Positions 45,269 through 53,444 of a stretch of DNA of 64,000 bases are shown here, one piece after another. Under the pieces are notes generated by a model that saw only the letters and a list, made by a program, of their open reading frames with translations, made no database searches and was not told the origin of the DNA. Both the position numbers and the translations under genes were made by a program. Each line of letters starts with the position of its first letter. Positions within the stretch are counted from its first letter, which is position 1. Source of the DNA: Arsenicicoccus piscis (GTDB taxonomy: Bacteria; Actinomycetota; Actinomycetes; Actinomycetales; Dermatophilaceae); contig NZ_JAKZHV010000001.1 in the NCBI RefSeq assembly GCF_022568835.1, forward strand, positions 310,001 through 374,000, given 5' to 3'.

Positions 45269-46053
45269 AGCTGGATCCCGCACTCGACCTTGTCCGTGCC
45301 CGACCAGCGCCCGGCACGGGGGTCCTCGCCGGCCGCGACCCGGCGGGTGCACGGCCAGCAGCCGATCGAGGCATAACCCTGGTCCAGCAACGGGTTTCGC
45401 ACGACGTCGTGATCGCGCACGTAGTCGGCGACCTGCTCGTCGGTCCACGAGGCGAGCGGGGCCAGCTTGATGAGCAGCCGCCGCTCGTCGAAGGAGATGA
45501 CCGGCGTGCTCGCCCGCGTGACCGCCTGGACCCGACGAATGCCGGTCGCCCACGCCTCGTAGCCGTCGAGGGCGTCGTCCAGCGGGTGGGTCTTGCGCAG
45601 CGCACAGCACAGGTCGGGGTCCCGCTCGAACAGTCGCGCGCCGTACTCCGCGTCCTGCTCGGGCACCGACTGCACCGGCGTCAGGTTCAGCACGTTGGCA
45701 CCCGGGCGCGCAGCCAGGGCGTCCCGGGTCTGCAGCGTCTCGTCGAAGTGGTAGCCGGTGTCCAGGAAGAGCAGCGGCACACCGGGCGCCACCTCGCCCG
45801 CCAGGTGCGCCAGCACGCCGTCCTGCATGGACGCCGCGACGGCCCACCGCTCGCCGAACGTGTCTGCAGCCCAGGCGAGCACGTCGTGCGCCGACAGCGA
45901 CTCGAGCCGGTCCTGCTGCTCCGCGACGATGGCCCGCAGCTCCTCCTCGGAGCGCGGCTCCTCAGAGCGCTCCTCCTCGGAGCGTGGCTCAGCGGCGTGG
46001 AGATCCGAGGCGGCGGGCGACGTGGACTGGGAGCTGGTGGTGGCCTGGGTCAT
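45265..46053 (-). CDS. cysH: Adenylyl-sulfate (APS) reductase
   Basis: A 262-residue reductase making sulfite and AMP. The first 40 residues are an acidic Glu/Ser-rich tail (PRSEEERSEEPRSEEE). The PP-loop-like fold follows (AVAASMQDGVLAHL, FLDTGYHFDETL). The CC (LCCALRKTHPL) and CxxC (GCWPCTRR) pairs bind a 4Fe-4S cluster, which marks APS-type rather than PAPS-type enzymes. The C-terminal catalytic Cys is in ECGIQL. Start and stop overlap both neighbours, giving tight coupling. Confidence 0.95.
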   Translation of the reverse strand: MTQATTSSQSTSPAASDLHAAEPRSEEERSEEPRSEEELRAIVAEQQDRLESLSAHDVLAWAADTFGERWAVAASMQDGVLAHLAGEVAPGVPLLFLDTGYHFDETLQTRDALAARPGANVLNLTPVQSVPEQDAEYGARLFERDPDLCCALRKTHPLDDALDGYEAWATGIRRVQAVTRASTPVISFDERRLLIKLAPLASWTDEQVADYVRDHDVVRNPLLDQGYASIGCWPCTRRVAAGEDPRAGRWSGTDKVECGIQL

Positions 46054-46253
46054 GACACCTCCTGGGTCGATGCCGCGAGGTCCTCGCGGGCGAGGCCGAC
46101 GAAGCGGACGGTGAAGACGCGCACGCAGTCACGGCAGCGCCAGGCGCCGCGCGGCTCCTCGACGGGGCGCAGGTCCTGCTCGCCGCAGTAGGGGCAGTGC
46201 ATGACCGCGGCCCGCTGGCCACCGTCGGCACCGGCCACCCAACCGCCGCTCAT
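46050..46253 (-). CDS. Small zinc-ribbon protein in the sulfite reductase operon
   Basis: A 67-residue protein with two CxxC pairs (MHCPYCGEQDL and WRCRDCVRVF), a typical zinc ribbon or rubredoxin-like knuckle. It starts with ATGA overlapping the sulfite reductase stop and ends with ATGA overlapping the cysH start. That placement between the two reductases is strong evidence that it is real. It may bind zinc or iron and help assembly or electron delivery; the function is unknown. Confidence 0.88.
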   Translation of the reverse strand: MSGGWVAGADGGQRAAVMHCPYCGEQDLRPVEEPRGAWRCRDCVRVFTVRFVGLAREDLAASTQEVS

Positions 46254-47968
46254 GCCAGCACCTCGTCGGTGGCCCGGGCGGACCACGACGCGAAGGTCTC
46301 ACCGGCCTCGGCGCTCTCGGCGTAGTGCGAGACGACCCGCACGACGTAGTCGCCGAGCCCGGCGGCAGTCACCTTGTGCCCGCGCAACTTTCGCCCGAGC
46401 TCGGGGGTGTTGCCCATGTGTCCGCCGAGCTGGACCTGGTAGCCCGGGACGCGCTCGCCGTCGTCGTCGGTCACGATCTGGCCCTTCAGCCCGATGTCGG
46501 CGACCTGGATGCGGGCGCAGGAGTTCGCGCAGCCGTTGACGTTGATGGTCACCGGGTGCGGGGTGCTGATGTCGGCCAGCCGGTCCTCGAGCTCGGCCAC
46601 GAGGTCGGTCGCCCGCTGCTTGGTGTCGACGATGGCGAGCTTGCAGAACTCGATGCCGGTGCAGGCCATCGTGTTTCGTCGCCAGGTGCTCGGGCTGGCC
46701 TGCAGCCCAAGGGCGCCCAGACGGTCTACGAGGTCGTCGACGCGGTCGGGCGCGACGTCGGTGACGATGAGCTTCTGCAGCGGGGTGAAGGCGACCTTGC
46801 CGGCGCCCACGACGTCCACCGCGTCGGCGACGGCGGCGAGGGTGTCACCGGAGACCCGGCCGACCGTCGGCGAGAAGCCCACGTAGCGAAGGCCGTTGGC
46901 CTGCTCGTGCACGCCGACGTGGTCGACGATGTCGTCCGGGGCGATGGCCGCGGGACCGTCCACGAGCTTGCGGTGGAGGTACTCGTCCTCCAGCACCTGG
47001 CGGACCTTCTCGGCGCCCCAGTCGGCCACGAGGTACTTCAGCCGGGCGCGGTTGCGCAGCCGGCGGTAGCCGTAGTCGCGGAAGATCTTGACGACGCCGA
47101 GCCACACCTCGGGGATCTCCTCGAGGGGCACCCACGCGCCGAGCCGGACCGCGAACTGCGCGCTGGTCGACAGCCCACCACCGACGAGCAGGTCGAATCC
47201 CGGCCCGTGCTCAGGGTGCTCGACCCCGACGAAGGACACGTCGTTGATCTCGGGCACGCAGTCCCACTGCCAGGAGATGGCGGTCTTGAACTTGCGCGGG
47301 AGGTTCGAGATCTCGGGGTTGCCGATGTACTCCCGCTTGATCGCCTCGATGGCCGGGGTGGGGTCGATGACCTCGTCCTTGGCCAGGCCCGCGACCGGCG
47401 AGCCGAGGATCACCCGCGGCACGTCGCCGCAGGCCTCGGTCGTGGACAGGCCCACCGACTCGAGCCGGCGCCAGATCTCGGGGACGTCGGCGACGTCGAC
47501 CCAGTGGAGCTGGATGTTCTGCCGGTCGGTGATGTCGGCGGTGTTGCGCCCGAACTCCTGCGACACCCCCGCGATGACCCGCAGCTGCTCGGTGCTGACC
47601 TGGCCGCCGTCGATGCGGATCCGCATCATGAAGTAGCGGTCGTCCAGCTCCTCGGGCGCGAGCGTCGCGGTCTGGCCGCCGTCGATCCCGGGGCGGCGCT
47701 GGGTGTAGAGCCCCCACCAGCGGAACCGGCCGCGCAGGTCGTCACCGGGGATGGCGTCGAACCCCTCGCGGGCGTAGACCTCCTCGATCCGCGTGCGTAC
47801 CGCCAGCGGGTCCTCGACCTGCTTGAACTCCTCGTTGTGGTTGAGTGGTTCGCGCTGGCCGAGGGCCCACTGGCCGTTGGAGCGGTTGTCCTCACGACGC
47901 GTGCGCACCCCGCCGGAGCGAGCGGTGGGCGCCTCGCTGCGGGCCGAGTCGGAAGTGGTGGTGGTCAT
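46250..47968 (-). CDS. sir: Ferredoxin-dependent sulfite reductase (sirohaem, 4Fe-4S)
   Basis: A 572-residue nitrite/sulfite reductase turning sulfite into sulfide. The coupled sirohaem and cluster Cys ligands are in ACTGIEFCKLA and NGCANSCAR. The first half has MMRIRIDGGQVSTEQLR, ITDRQNIQLHWV and EACGDVPRVILGSPVAG. Two-fold repeated ferrite-like domains are intact. The ATG at 47968 has GGAGGG upstream. It is the first gene of the seven-gene assimilation operon. Nitrite reduction is possible in this family, but the neighbours all process sulfur. Confidence 0.95.
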   Translation of the reverse strand: MTTTTSDSARSEAPTARSGGVRTRREDNRSNGQWALGQREPLNHNEEFKQVEDPLAVRTRIEEVYAREGFDAIPGDDLRGRFRWWGLYTQRRPGIDGGQTATLAPEELDDRYFMMRIRIDGGQVSTEQLRVIAGVSQEFGRNTADITDRQNIQLHWVDVADVPEIWRRLESVGLSTTEACGDVPRVILGSPVAGLAKDEVIDPTPAIEAIKREYIGNPEISNLPRKFKTAISWQWDCVPEINDVSFVGVEHPEHGPGFDLLVGGGLSTSAQFAVRLGAWVPLEEIPEVWLGVVKIFRDYGYRRLRNRARLKYLVADWGAEKVRQVLEDEYLHRKLVDGPAAIAPDDIVDHVGVHEQANGLRYVGFSPTVGRVSGDTLAAVADAVDVVGAGKVAFTPLQKLIVTDVAPDRVDDLVDRLGALGLQASPSTWRRNTMACTGIEFCKLAIVDTKQRATDLVAELEDRLADISTPHPVTINVNGCANSCARIQVADIGLKGQIVTDDDGERVPGYQVQLGGHMGNTPELGRKLRGHKVTAAGLGDYVVRVVSHYAESAEAGETFASWSARATDEVLA

Positions 47969-48040
47969 GATCCCTCCGGGACGCTGGACATAACTTCACC
48001 ATAGTAAAGGCATAACCCGACATTATCATCCGGTCGTGTC
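47969..48040 (-). promoter_or_regulatory. Promoter region of the sulfate assimilation operon
   Basis: An AT-rich island in a very GC-rich region. On the minus strand, GATAAT (48022-48027) and TACTAT (48001-48006) are possible -10 elements. GTTATG occurs twice, 22 bp apart (48011-48016 and 47989-47994), and may be a regulator site. Confidence 0.5.
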
Positions 48041-48163
48041 CACCATCCGACCACCCGGGGACTCCCCAGCGACTACACCCGAGCTCTACCCTCTGGCTGA
48101 GCTCCTCGGCGCTCCGGGCCTCACTCGTTCCTCGCTCGTGTCCTCACGCTGTCGTCGCTCAGC

Positions 48164-49087
48164 TCAGCCCAGCTGAGCGCTCTTCAGCCACTCGTCCGCC
48201 ACGGCCGACGCGTCCTTCTTGTCGATGACGACCTTGGTCACCAGACCCGCCAGGGTGTCCGTGTCGAGCTTGGCGGACACCGCGTTGAGCGCCTCGGTGA
48301 CCTGCGGGGTGGCCTTGGCCTTGGTCATAACGGGGATGACGTTCTGCGCACCGAAGAGGCTCTTGGGGTCCTCCAGCACGACGAAGTCGTTGGCCTTGAT
48401 GTTGGGGTCGGTGCTGAACAGGTTGGCGGCCTGCACCTGGCCGTTCTTCAGCGCCTGCACCGTCAGCGAGCCGGCGGAGTCGAGCGGCTTGAACTCCTTG
48501 AAGGTCAGGTCGTAGACCCGCTTGAGGCCCGGCACGCCGTCGGCGCGGGTCTTCCACTCCGGCGGGCCACCGAGGACGGCCTCGGACTCGTGCGCCTTGA
48601 GGTCACCGATCGCCTTGAGGGACCACTTGTCGGCGGTCTCCTTGGTGACGACGACCGAGTCCTTGTCCTCGGCCTTGGACGGCTCGAGGGCGACCAGGTT
48701 GTCCGGCAGCGCCTTGCGGAGCGAGGCGAGCGCGGTGGCCTGGTCGGTGACGACGGCGTTCTTGTCGAGGTACTTGGCGAAGTTGCCGGTGTACTCCGGG
48801 ATGAGGTTGATCTCGCCGTTCTTCAGCGCGGGGACGTAGGTCTCGCGCGAGGCGATGTTGAGCTTGGTCGTCACCTGGACACCCTTGGCCTTCAGGGCGC
48901 CGGCGTAGATGTCGGCCAGCAGCTCGTTCTCGGGGAAGTTGGCCGAGCCGATGACGAGGCTGCCGGACGCAGCCGCCGAGGCCTCGCTCGAGGACTTCGC
49001 GAGGGGGTCCGAGCCGCCCCCGCAGGCCGTCAGCGACAGCGCCGCGGCGGCTGCCACCGCGGAGGCGGTGATGGTGGTGCGCTTCAT
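48164..49087 (-). CDS. Quaternary-amine ABC transporter substrate-binding lipoprotein (OpuAC/EgtU-like)
   Basis: A 307-residue lipoprotein with lipobox LTAC (Cys at residue 22) and AAGGAG before the ATG. The mature domain is of the glycine betaine/choline type: SLVIGSANFPENELLADIY, ASRETYVPALKNGEINLIPEYTGN and AQNVIPVMTKAKATPQVTEALN. It is the last gene of the nine-gene catabolic operon. Known members bind trimethylammonium compounds; the ergothioneine binder EgtU is one. Given the enzymes upstream, ergothioneine is my preferred ligand; betaine or carnitine are alternatives. Confidence 0.9.
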   Translation of the reverse strand: MKRTTITASAVAAAAALSLTACGGGSDPLAKSSSEASAAASGSLVIGSANFPENELLADIYAGALKAKGVQVTTKLNIASRETYVPALKNGEINLIPEYTGNFAKYLDKNAVVTDQATALASLRKALPDNLVALEPSKAEDKDSVVVTKETADKWSLKAIGDLKAHESEAVLGGPPEWKTRADGVPGLKRVYDLTFKEFKPLDSAGSLTVQALKNGQVQAANLFSTDPNIKANDFVVLEDPKSLFGAQNVIPVMTKAKATPQVTEALNAVSAKLDTDTLAGLVTKVVIDKKDASAVADEWLKSAQLG

Positions 49088-49148
49088 GAGTTCTCCTTAG
49101 GGAGCGGTTGGTTGACCGGTCGTGAAGGTCGATGTGGATGATGCGGGG

Positions 49149-49955
49149 TCAGGTGGACGACGGTTCGGCGGCGTCGACGGACACGGAGCGGGCGTCGGCG
49201 GACCCGGAGCCAGCCGCACCAGCCGCGCCAGCCGACGGCGCAGCATCCGCCTCGCCCCGCCGACGGCGACGCGTCTGGCGCGGTGCGCTCAGCCCGGGCG
49301 ACACGAGCAGCCGCTGCAGGCCCGCGAGGACGAGGTCGACGAGGACCGCGAGCACCGCGACGAGCAGGGCGCCGCCCGCCATCTGGCCGTAGTCCTGGGA
49401 CGCCTGCCCGTCGTTGAGGAAGCGTCCGAGCCCACCGAGGCTCACCCACGCGGCGATCGTCGCGGTGGCGATGACCTGCAGCGTCGCCGAGCGGATGCCG
49501 CTGAAGATCAGCGGCAGCGCGCACGGGATCTCGACGTCGCGCAGCACCTGCCCGGGCGTCATGCCCATGCCCGTGGCGGCGTCGCGAGCGGACGGATCCA
49601 CCTCGTCCACACCGGAGTACGTGCCGGCGAGGATCGGCGGGATCGCGAGGACCACGAGCACGAAGATCGCCGGCAGCAGGAACGCGAGGTCGCCGCTCAG
49701 GCGCGGGCCGAGCAGCAGCACGGCGATGAAGAGCAGACCGAGCGTCGGCAGCGCGCGGATGCCGTTGACGAGGTTGACGACGAGCAGCCGGCCCTTGCCG
49801 GTGTGGCCGATCCACAGCCCGAGCGGGATGGCGACGAGCGACGCGATCAGCACCGTCACGCCGGAGTAGATCAGGTGCTCGCCGATCCGTTGCCAGATGC
49901 CGCCCGCCCCACCCCAGTTCGCGGGGTCGAACAGCCAGGTCCACAGGGCGTTCAT
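49149..49955 (-). CDS. Quaternary-amine ABC transporter permease (OpuCB/CD-like)
   Basis: A 268-residue permease with about six helices. The EAA-loop region is SARDAATGMGMTPGQVLRDVEIPCALPLI. The C-terminal 45 residues are an Arg then Ala/Gly/Ser-rich tail outside the family core. Its ATG overlaps the stop of the other permease gene (ATGA). Forms the channel with the 49952-50596 product. Confidence 0.93.
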   Translation of the reverse strand: MNALWTWLFDPANWGGAGGIWQRIGEHLIYSGVTVLIASLVAIPLGLWIGHTGKGRLLVVNLVNGIRALPTLGLLFIAVLLLGPRLSGDLAFLLPAIFVLVVLAIPPILAGTYSGVDEVDPSARDAATGMGMTPGQVLRDVEIPCALPLIFSGIRSATLQVIATATIAAWVSLGGLGRFLNDGQASQDYGQMAGGALLVAVLAVLVDLVLAGLQRLLVSPGLSAPRQTRRRRRGEADAAPSAGAAGAAGSGSADARSVSVDAAEPSST

Positions 49956-50596
49956 GCGGCCCTCCTTCCGTGCAGCCACGGGGTGGCCACCCAGGTGAGC
50001 GCGATGATGAGCAGGTCGAGCAGGACGGCGAGCAGCAGGCACGCGATGATGCCGACCACGATCGGGTCGAGGAACTGACGGGCGAACCCGTCGGTGAACA
50101 GCGACCCCAGCTGGGCGATCCCGAGCAGGGCGGCGACCGAGACGATCGACACGTTGCTGACCGCGGCCACCCGCAGACCGGCCGAGATCACCGGGACCGC
50201 GAGCGGGAGCTCTACGGTGAAGAACCGGCGAAGCGGCCCGATGCCCATGGCGGTCGCGGCCTGCACGACCTGGTCCGGCACGGCCGCGAGACCGTCGGCG
50301 ACGGTGCGGGTCAGCAGCGCCACGGTGTAGAGCGAGAGCGCGACGATGATGTTGGTGTCGCTGAGGATCCCGGTGCCGAGGATGAGCGGCATGAGCACGA
50401 ACAGCGCCAGCGACGGGATCGTGTAGAGCAACCCGGTCACCGTGATGATCGGCGGGTAGGCCAGCGGGAAGCGGCGCGCGACCCAGCCGAGCGGCAGCGC
50501 CAGGACCATCCCGATGACGAGCGGGATGACCGCGAGCCGGATGTGCGTCAGGAAGAGGGTGAGGACTTGCCCGACGTGGTCGAGGAACCAGGTCAC
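49952..50596 (-). CDS. Quaternary-amine ABC transporter permease (OpuCB/CD-like)
   Basis: A 214-residue permease with about five or six helices. The EAA loop VPDQVVQAATAMGIGPLRRFFTVELPLAVPVI contacts the ATPase. The GTG start overlaps the ATPase stop (GTGA). Length and sequence are those of OpuCB-type subunits. Confidence 0.93.
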   Translation of the reverse strand: MTWFLDHVGQVLTLFLTHIRLAVIPLVIGMVLALPLGWVARRFPLAYPPIITVTGLLYTIPSLALFVLMPLILGTGILSDTNIIVALSLYTVALLTRTVADGLAAVPDQVVQAATAMGIGPLRRFFTVELPLAVPVISAGLRVAAVSNVSIVSVAALLGIAQLGSLFTDGFARQFLDPIVVGIIACLLLAVLLDLLIIALTWVATPWLHGRRAA

Positions 50597-51723
50597 GGCG
50601 TGTCCTCGATCCGCTCCTCCGCCGGCGCCGACACCTGCGGGCCGCGCTCGATCTCGGTGAGCACGTCGCGGGCCTGGACGGTGCCGACCAGCCGGCCGGC
50701 GTCGTCCACCAGGACGCCGCGGCGGGCGGGCGACGACAGCGCCGCGTCGAGGGCCGCGCGCAGCGAACCCCCCTGGCGCGCAACGGTGCCGCCCCGGTGC
50801 AGGAAGCCGCGGGAGACCGGCTCGCGCAGCTTGCGCGGCTCGACCCAGCCGACGGGGGCACCGTCGTCGTCGACGACGAGCAGCCAGTCCCGACCGGCCG
50901 CGGCGGCCAGCGCCTCCTGCGGCGTCGCACCGAGGCGCACGCTGGTCTCGGGCTCGATGGCGAGGGCGGGGGCCGACGCGAACGCCAGCCCACGGTAGCC
51001 CCGGTCGCGGCCGAGGAAGTCGGCGACGAAGTCGTCGTAGGGGTCGGCGAGCAGCCGGTCCGGCGTGGCGAGCTGGGCCAGCGTGCCGCCGACGCGCAGC
51101 ACCGCGACCTGGTCGCCGAGCTTGACGGCCTCGTCGATGTCGTGGGTGACGAAGACGATCGTCTTGCCGAGCTCGTTCTGCAGGCGCAGGAACTCGTCCT
51201 GCAGCTGGTCGCGCACGATGGGGTCGACGGCACTGAACGGCTCGTCCATCAGCATGATCGGCGGGTCGGACGCGAGCGCCCGCGCGACGCCGACGCGCTG
51301 CTGCTGACCTCCGGACAGCTGGTTGGGGTAGCGCTTGGCGAGCGACGTCGACAGGCCGACCCGCTCGAGCAGCTCCATCGCCGTCGCGCGGGCCTTGTTC
51401 TTGTCCCAGCCGAGCAGCAGCGGCACCGTCATGACGTTCTCGACGATCGTGCGGTGCGGGAAGAGGCCGCCGCTCTGGATCACGTAGCCGATCCCCCGGC
51501 GCAGCTCGGTCGGGTTCATCGAGCCGGTGTCGCGGCCGTCGATGGCGATGACCCCGCTCGTCGGCTCGATCATCCGGTTGATCATCCGCAGCGAGGTGGT
51601 CTTGCCGCAGCCGGACGGCCCGACGAAGACCGTGATCTGGCCCGTCGGAGCCTCCAGCGTGAGCCCACCGACGGCGGTGGTGCCGTCCGGGTAGACCTTG
51701 GTGACGTCAGTGAAGCTGATCAT
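50593..51723 (-). CDS. Quaternary-amine ABC transporter ATPase with CBS domains (OpuCA-like)
   Basis: A 376-residue ATPase. Walker A is GPSGCGKTTS, the signature LSGGQQQRVGVARAL, Walker B IMLMDEP, and the H-loop VTHD. A pair of CBS domains (about 255-370) occupies the C-terminus; in OpuA/OpuC these sense ionic strength or nucleotides. It begins 17 bp inside the 3' end of the ammonia-lyase homologue gene, which ties transport to the catabolic genes. Confidence 0.94.
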   Translation of the reverse strand: MISFTDVTKVYPDGTTAVGGLTLEAPTGQITVFVGPSGCGKTTSLRMINRMIEPTSGVIAIDGRDTGSMNPTELRRGIGYVIQSGGLFPHRTIVENVMTVPLLLGWDKNKARATAMELLERVGLSTSLAKRYPNQLSGGQQQRVGVARALASDPPIMLMDEPFSAVDPIVRDQLQDEFLRLQNELGKTIVFVTHDIDEAVKLGDQVAVLRVGGTLAQLATPDRLLADPYDDFVADFLGRDRGYRGLAFASAPALAIEPETSVRLGATPQEALAAAAGRDWLLVVDDDGAPVGWVEPRKLREPVSRGFLHRGGTVARQGGSLRAALDAALSSPARRGVLVDDAGRLVGTVQARDVLTEIERGPQVSAPAEERIEDTP

Positions 51724-53380
51724 GCCGGGCGACCTCCTGGTCGTGGATGGCGTGGGGCTCAGGGACCGCAGGGGCTCGCATCTCGGAGTGGTCGTCGCCT
51801 CGGCGCTCGCGGCGCAGTGCCTCCGTGACCCACGAGACTACGTCGCTGGTGACGTCATTGTGCTTGGTGATCTCCGTGATGGTGGCGGCAAGTCGCGCCA
51901 CCGGCGCGCCCAGGGCGCGCGGGGCGCGACGCTGGCCGGCGTCGATGATCGTGGCCGCGAGCAGCGCCTCGACCGCGAACAGCCGCTCGACCACGTCCAG
52001 GATGTCGTCGGTGACCCGCACAGCGGGGTAGGCCATCGACGCGTGGTCCTCGACCCCGTCGCCGACGGTCGTGCCGGTCAGCGACACCGGGGTGGCGGCG
52101 TGCTTGACCTGCGCGACGAGCGCGGACGCGGTCTGGGCGAGGATCACCGGCGTGACATACCCCGTCGTGCTGATGGTGCTCTGGATCTGCTCGGCCAGGG
52201 TCACGCTGTGGCGCAGCTCGCGGACCAGCTGGGCCACCCGCCGCTCGGACAGCATCGCCACGTGGGCGAGCGCGACCCGCACCGAGTCGAAGCCGACCGC
52301 GAGCCCGGTGATCGAGAAGTTGCCGTTCGAGATGAAGACGCCACGGTCTACGTCGAGGTAGGGGTTGTCCGGCGCGCAGGACAGCTCGATCCGGATCATC
52401 TCGTCCAGGACCCGGAGCTCGTCGACCAGCGCGCCGTGCACCTGCGGGACGGTGCGGATCGAGATCGGGTCCTGCACCGACCCTGGGTAGACCCTGCCCT
52501 CGGCGAGGTCTCCACCGGCCAGGGCCGCTCGGACCCGGGCCCCGCTCTCGAGCTGACCGGGGTGCGGACGCGCGGCGAGGGCTACCTCGTCGAACGGACT
52601 GAGGTTGGCGTCCAGCGCCTCGATCGTGAGCGCGGCGACCAGGTCCGCCCGCTGGGCGATCAGCTCGGTGCGGCGGTGGGTGAGCGCCGCGGACGCCACG
52701 GACAGCGCGTTGGAGCCGACCAGGGCCAGCCCGTCCTTGGCACCGAGCACGAGGGGACGCAGGCCGGCGGCGGCGAGCGCCTCGGCGCCCGGGACGACGC
52801 GGTCCTCGCCCGGCAGCCAGGCGCGGCCCTCGCCGAGCAGCACCAGGCCGATGGCGGCCATCTGGGACAGGTCCGCCGCCCCGACCGAGCCCTGCGCCGG
52901 GATCACCGGGATGACGTCGTGGGTGAGCAGGTCCAGCAGCCCGTCGAAGAGGGCCACCGAGGCGCCGGAGCCGCCCGCGGCCAGTGTGTTGAGCCGCGCC
53001 AGCAGGGTCGCGCGTCCCTCGGCGCGGGTGAGCGGGGTGCCGATGGCGGCCGCGTGGCTCACGATGACGAACCGCTGGAAGTCGCCCATCAGGTCCAGCG
53101 GCACCTCCGAGTTGCGCAGCGGCCCGAGACCCCGGTTGAGGCCGTAGGTGGGCATGCCGGAGGCCAGGGCGGTCTCGACGACCGCGCGGGCCCGGCCGAG
53201 CCGCTCGTGGACGCGGGGCAGGTCGACGTGCACCACCGCGTGCCCGATGGCGAGGTCGGCCACGTCCTTCGCCGAGAGCTGCTCGCCGATCGTGACCATG
53301 CGACGCGCGTCGTTGAGCGTCCCCCCGGTCGTGGGGCACACCCGGGTGATGCTGGGGCGAGGGCCGGCGGCGACCGTCAC
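51707..53380 (-). CDS. HAL/PAL-superfamily lyase lacking the MIO triad; candidate ergothionase
   Basis: A 557-residue homologue of histidine ammonia-lyase. The fold is clear: MPTYGLNRGLG (YGxNTGFG equivalent), IPAQGSVGAADLSQMAAIG, GLALVGSNALSVASAAL, and ISNGNFSITGLAVGFDSVRVALAHV. In true ammonia-lyases Ala-Ser-Gly in GSVGASGDL cyclises to MIO. Here the phrase is GSVGAADL: one residue shorter, with no Ser. MIO cannot form, so an ordinary histidine ammonia-lyase role is unlikely. Ergothionases are MIO-free superfamily members that expel trimethylamine from ergothioneine, and the neighbours fit that pathway. The GTG start has GGAAGGA upstream. The last 30 residues are a divergent polar tail. Confidence 0.88.
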   Translation of the reverse strand: MTVAAGPRPSITRVCPTTGGTLNDARRMVTIGEQLSAKDVADLAIGHAVVHVDLPRVHERLGRARAVVETALASGMPTYGLNRGLGPLRNSEVPLDLMGDFQRFVIVSHAAAIGTPLTRAEGRATLLARLNTLAAGGSGASVALFDGLLDLLTHDVIPVIPAQGSVGAADLSQMAAIGLVLLGEGRAWLPGEDRVVPGAEALAAAGLRPLVLGAKDGLALVGSNALSVASAALTHRRTELIAQRADLVAALTIEALDANLSPFDEVALAARPHPGQLESGARVRAALAGGDLAEGRVYPGSVQDPISIRTVPQVHGALVDELRVLDEMIRIELSCAPDNPYLDVDRGVFISNGNFSITGLAVGFDSVRVALAHVAMLSERRVAQLVRELRHSVTLAEQIQSTISTTGYVTPVILAQTASALVAQVKHAATPVSLTGTTVGDGVEDHASMAYPAVRVTDDILDVVERLFAVEALLAATIIDAGQRRAPRALGAPVARLAATITEITKHNDVTSDVVSWVTEALRRERRGDDHSEMRAPAVPEPHAIHDQEVARHDQLH

Positions 53381-53407
53381 AGACTGCGTCCTTCCATGGG
53401 CTCGGAT

Positions 53408-53421
53408 TATGCCCTACATAA
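53408..53421 (-). promoter_or_regulatory. Palindrome and possible internal promoter before the lyase gene
   Basis: TTATG-N5-CATAA lies in the only notable AT-rich gap (53381-53444) within the operon. CATAAT on the minus strand could be a -10. It may be an operator controlling the lyase and transporter part separately. Confidence 0.4.
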
Positions 53422-53444
53422 CACCGTGTCATGTCGAGCGTCTG

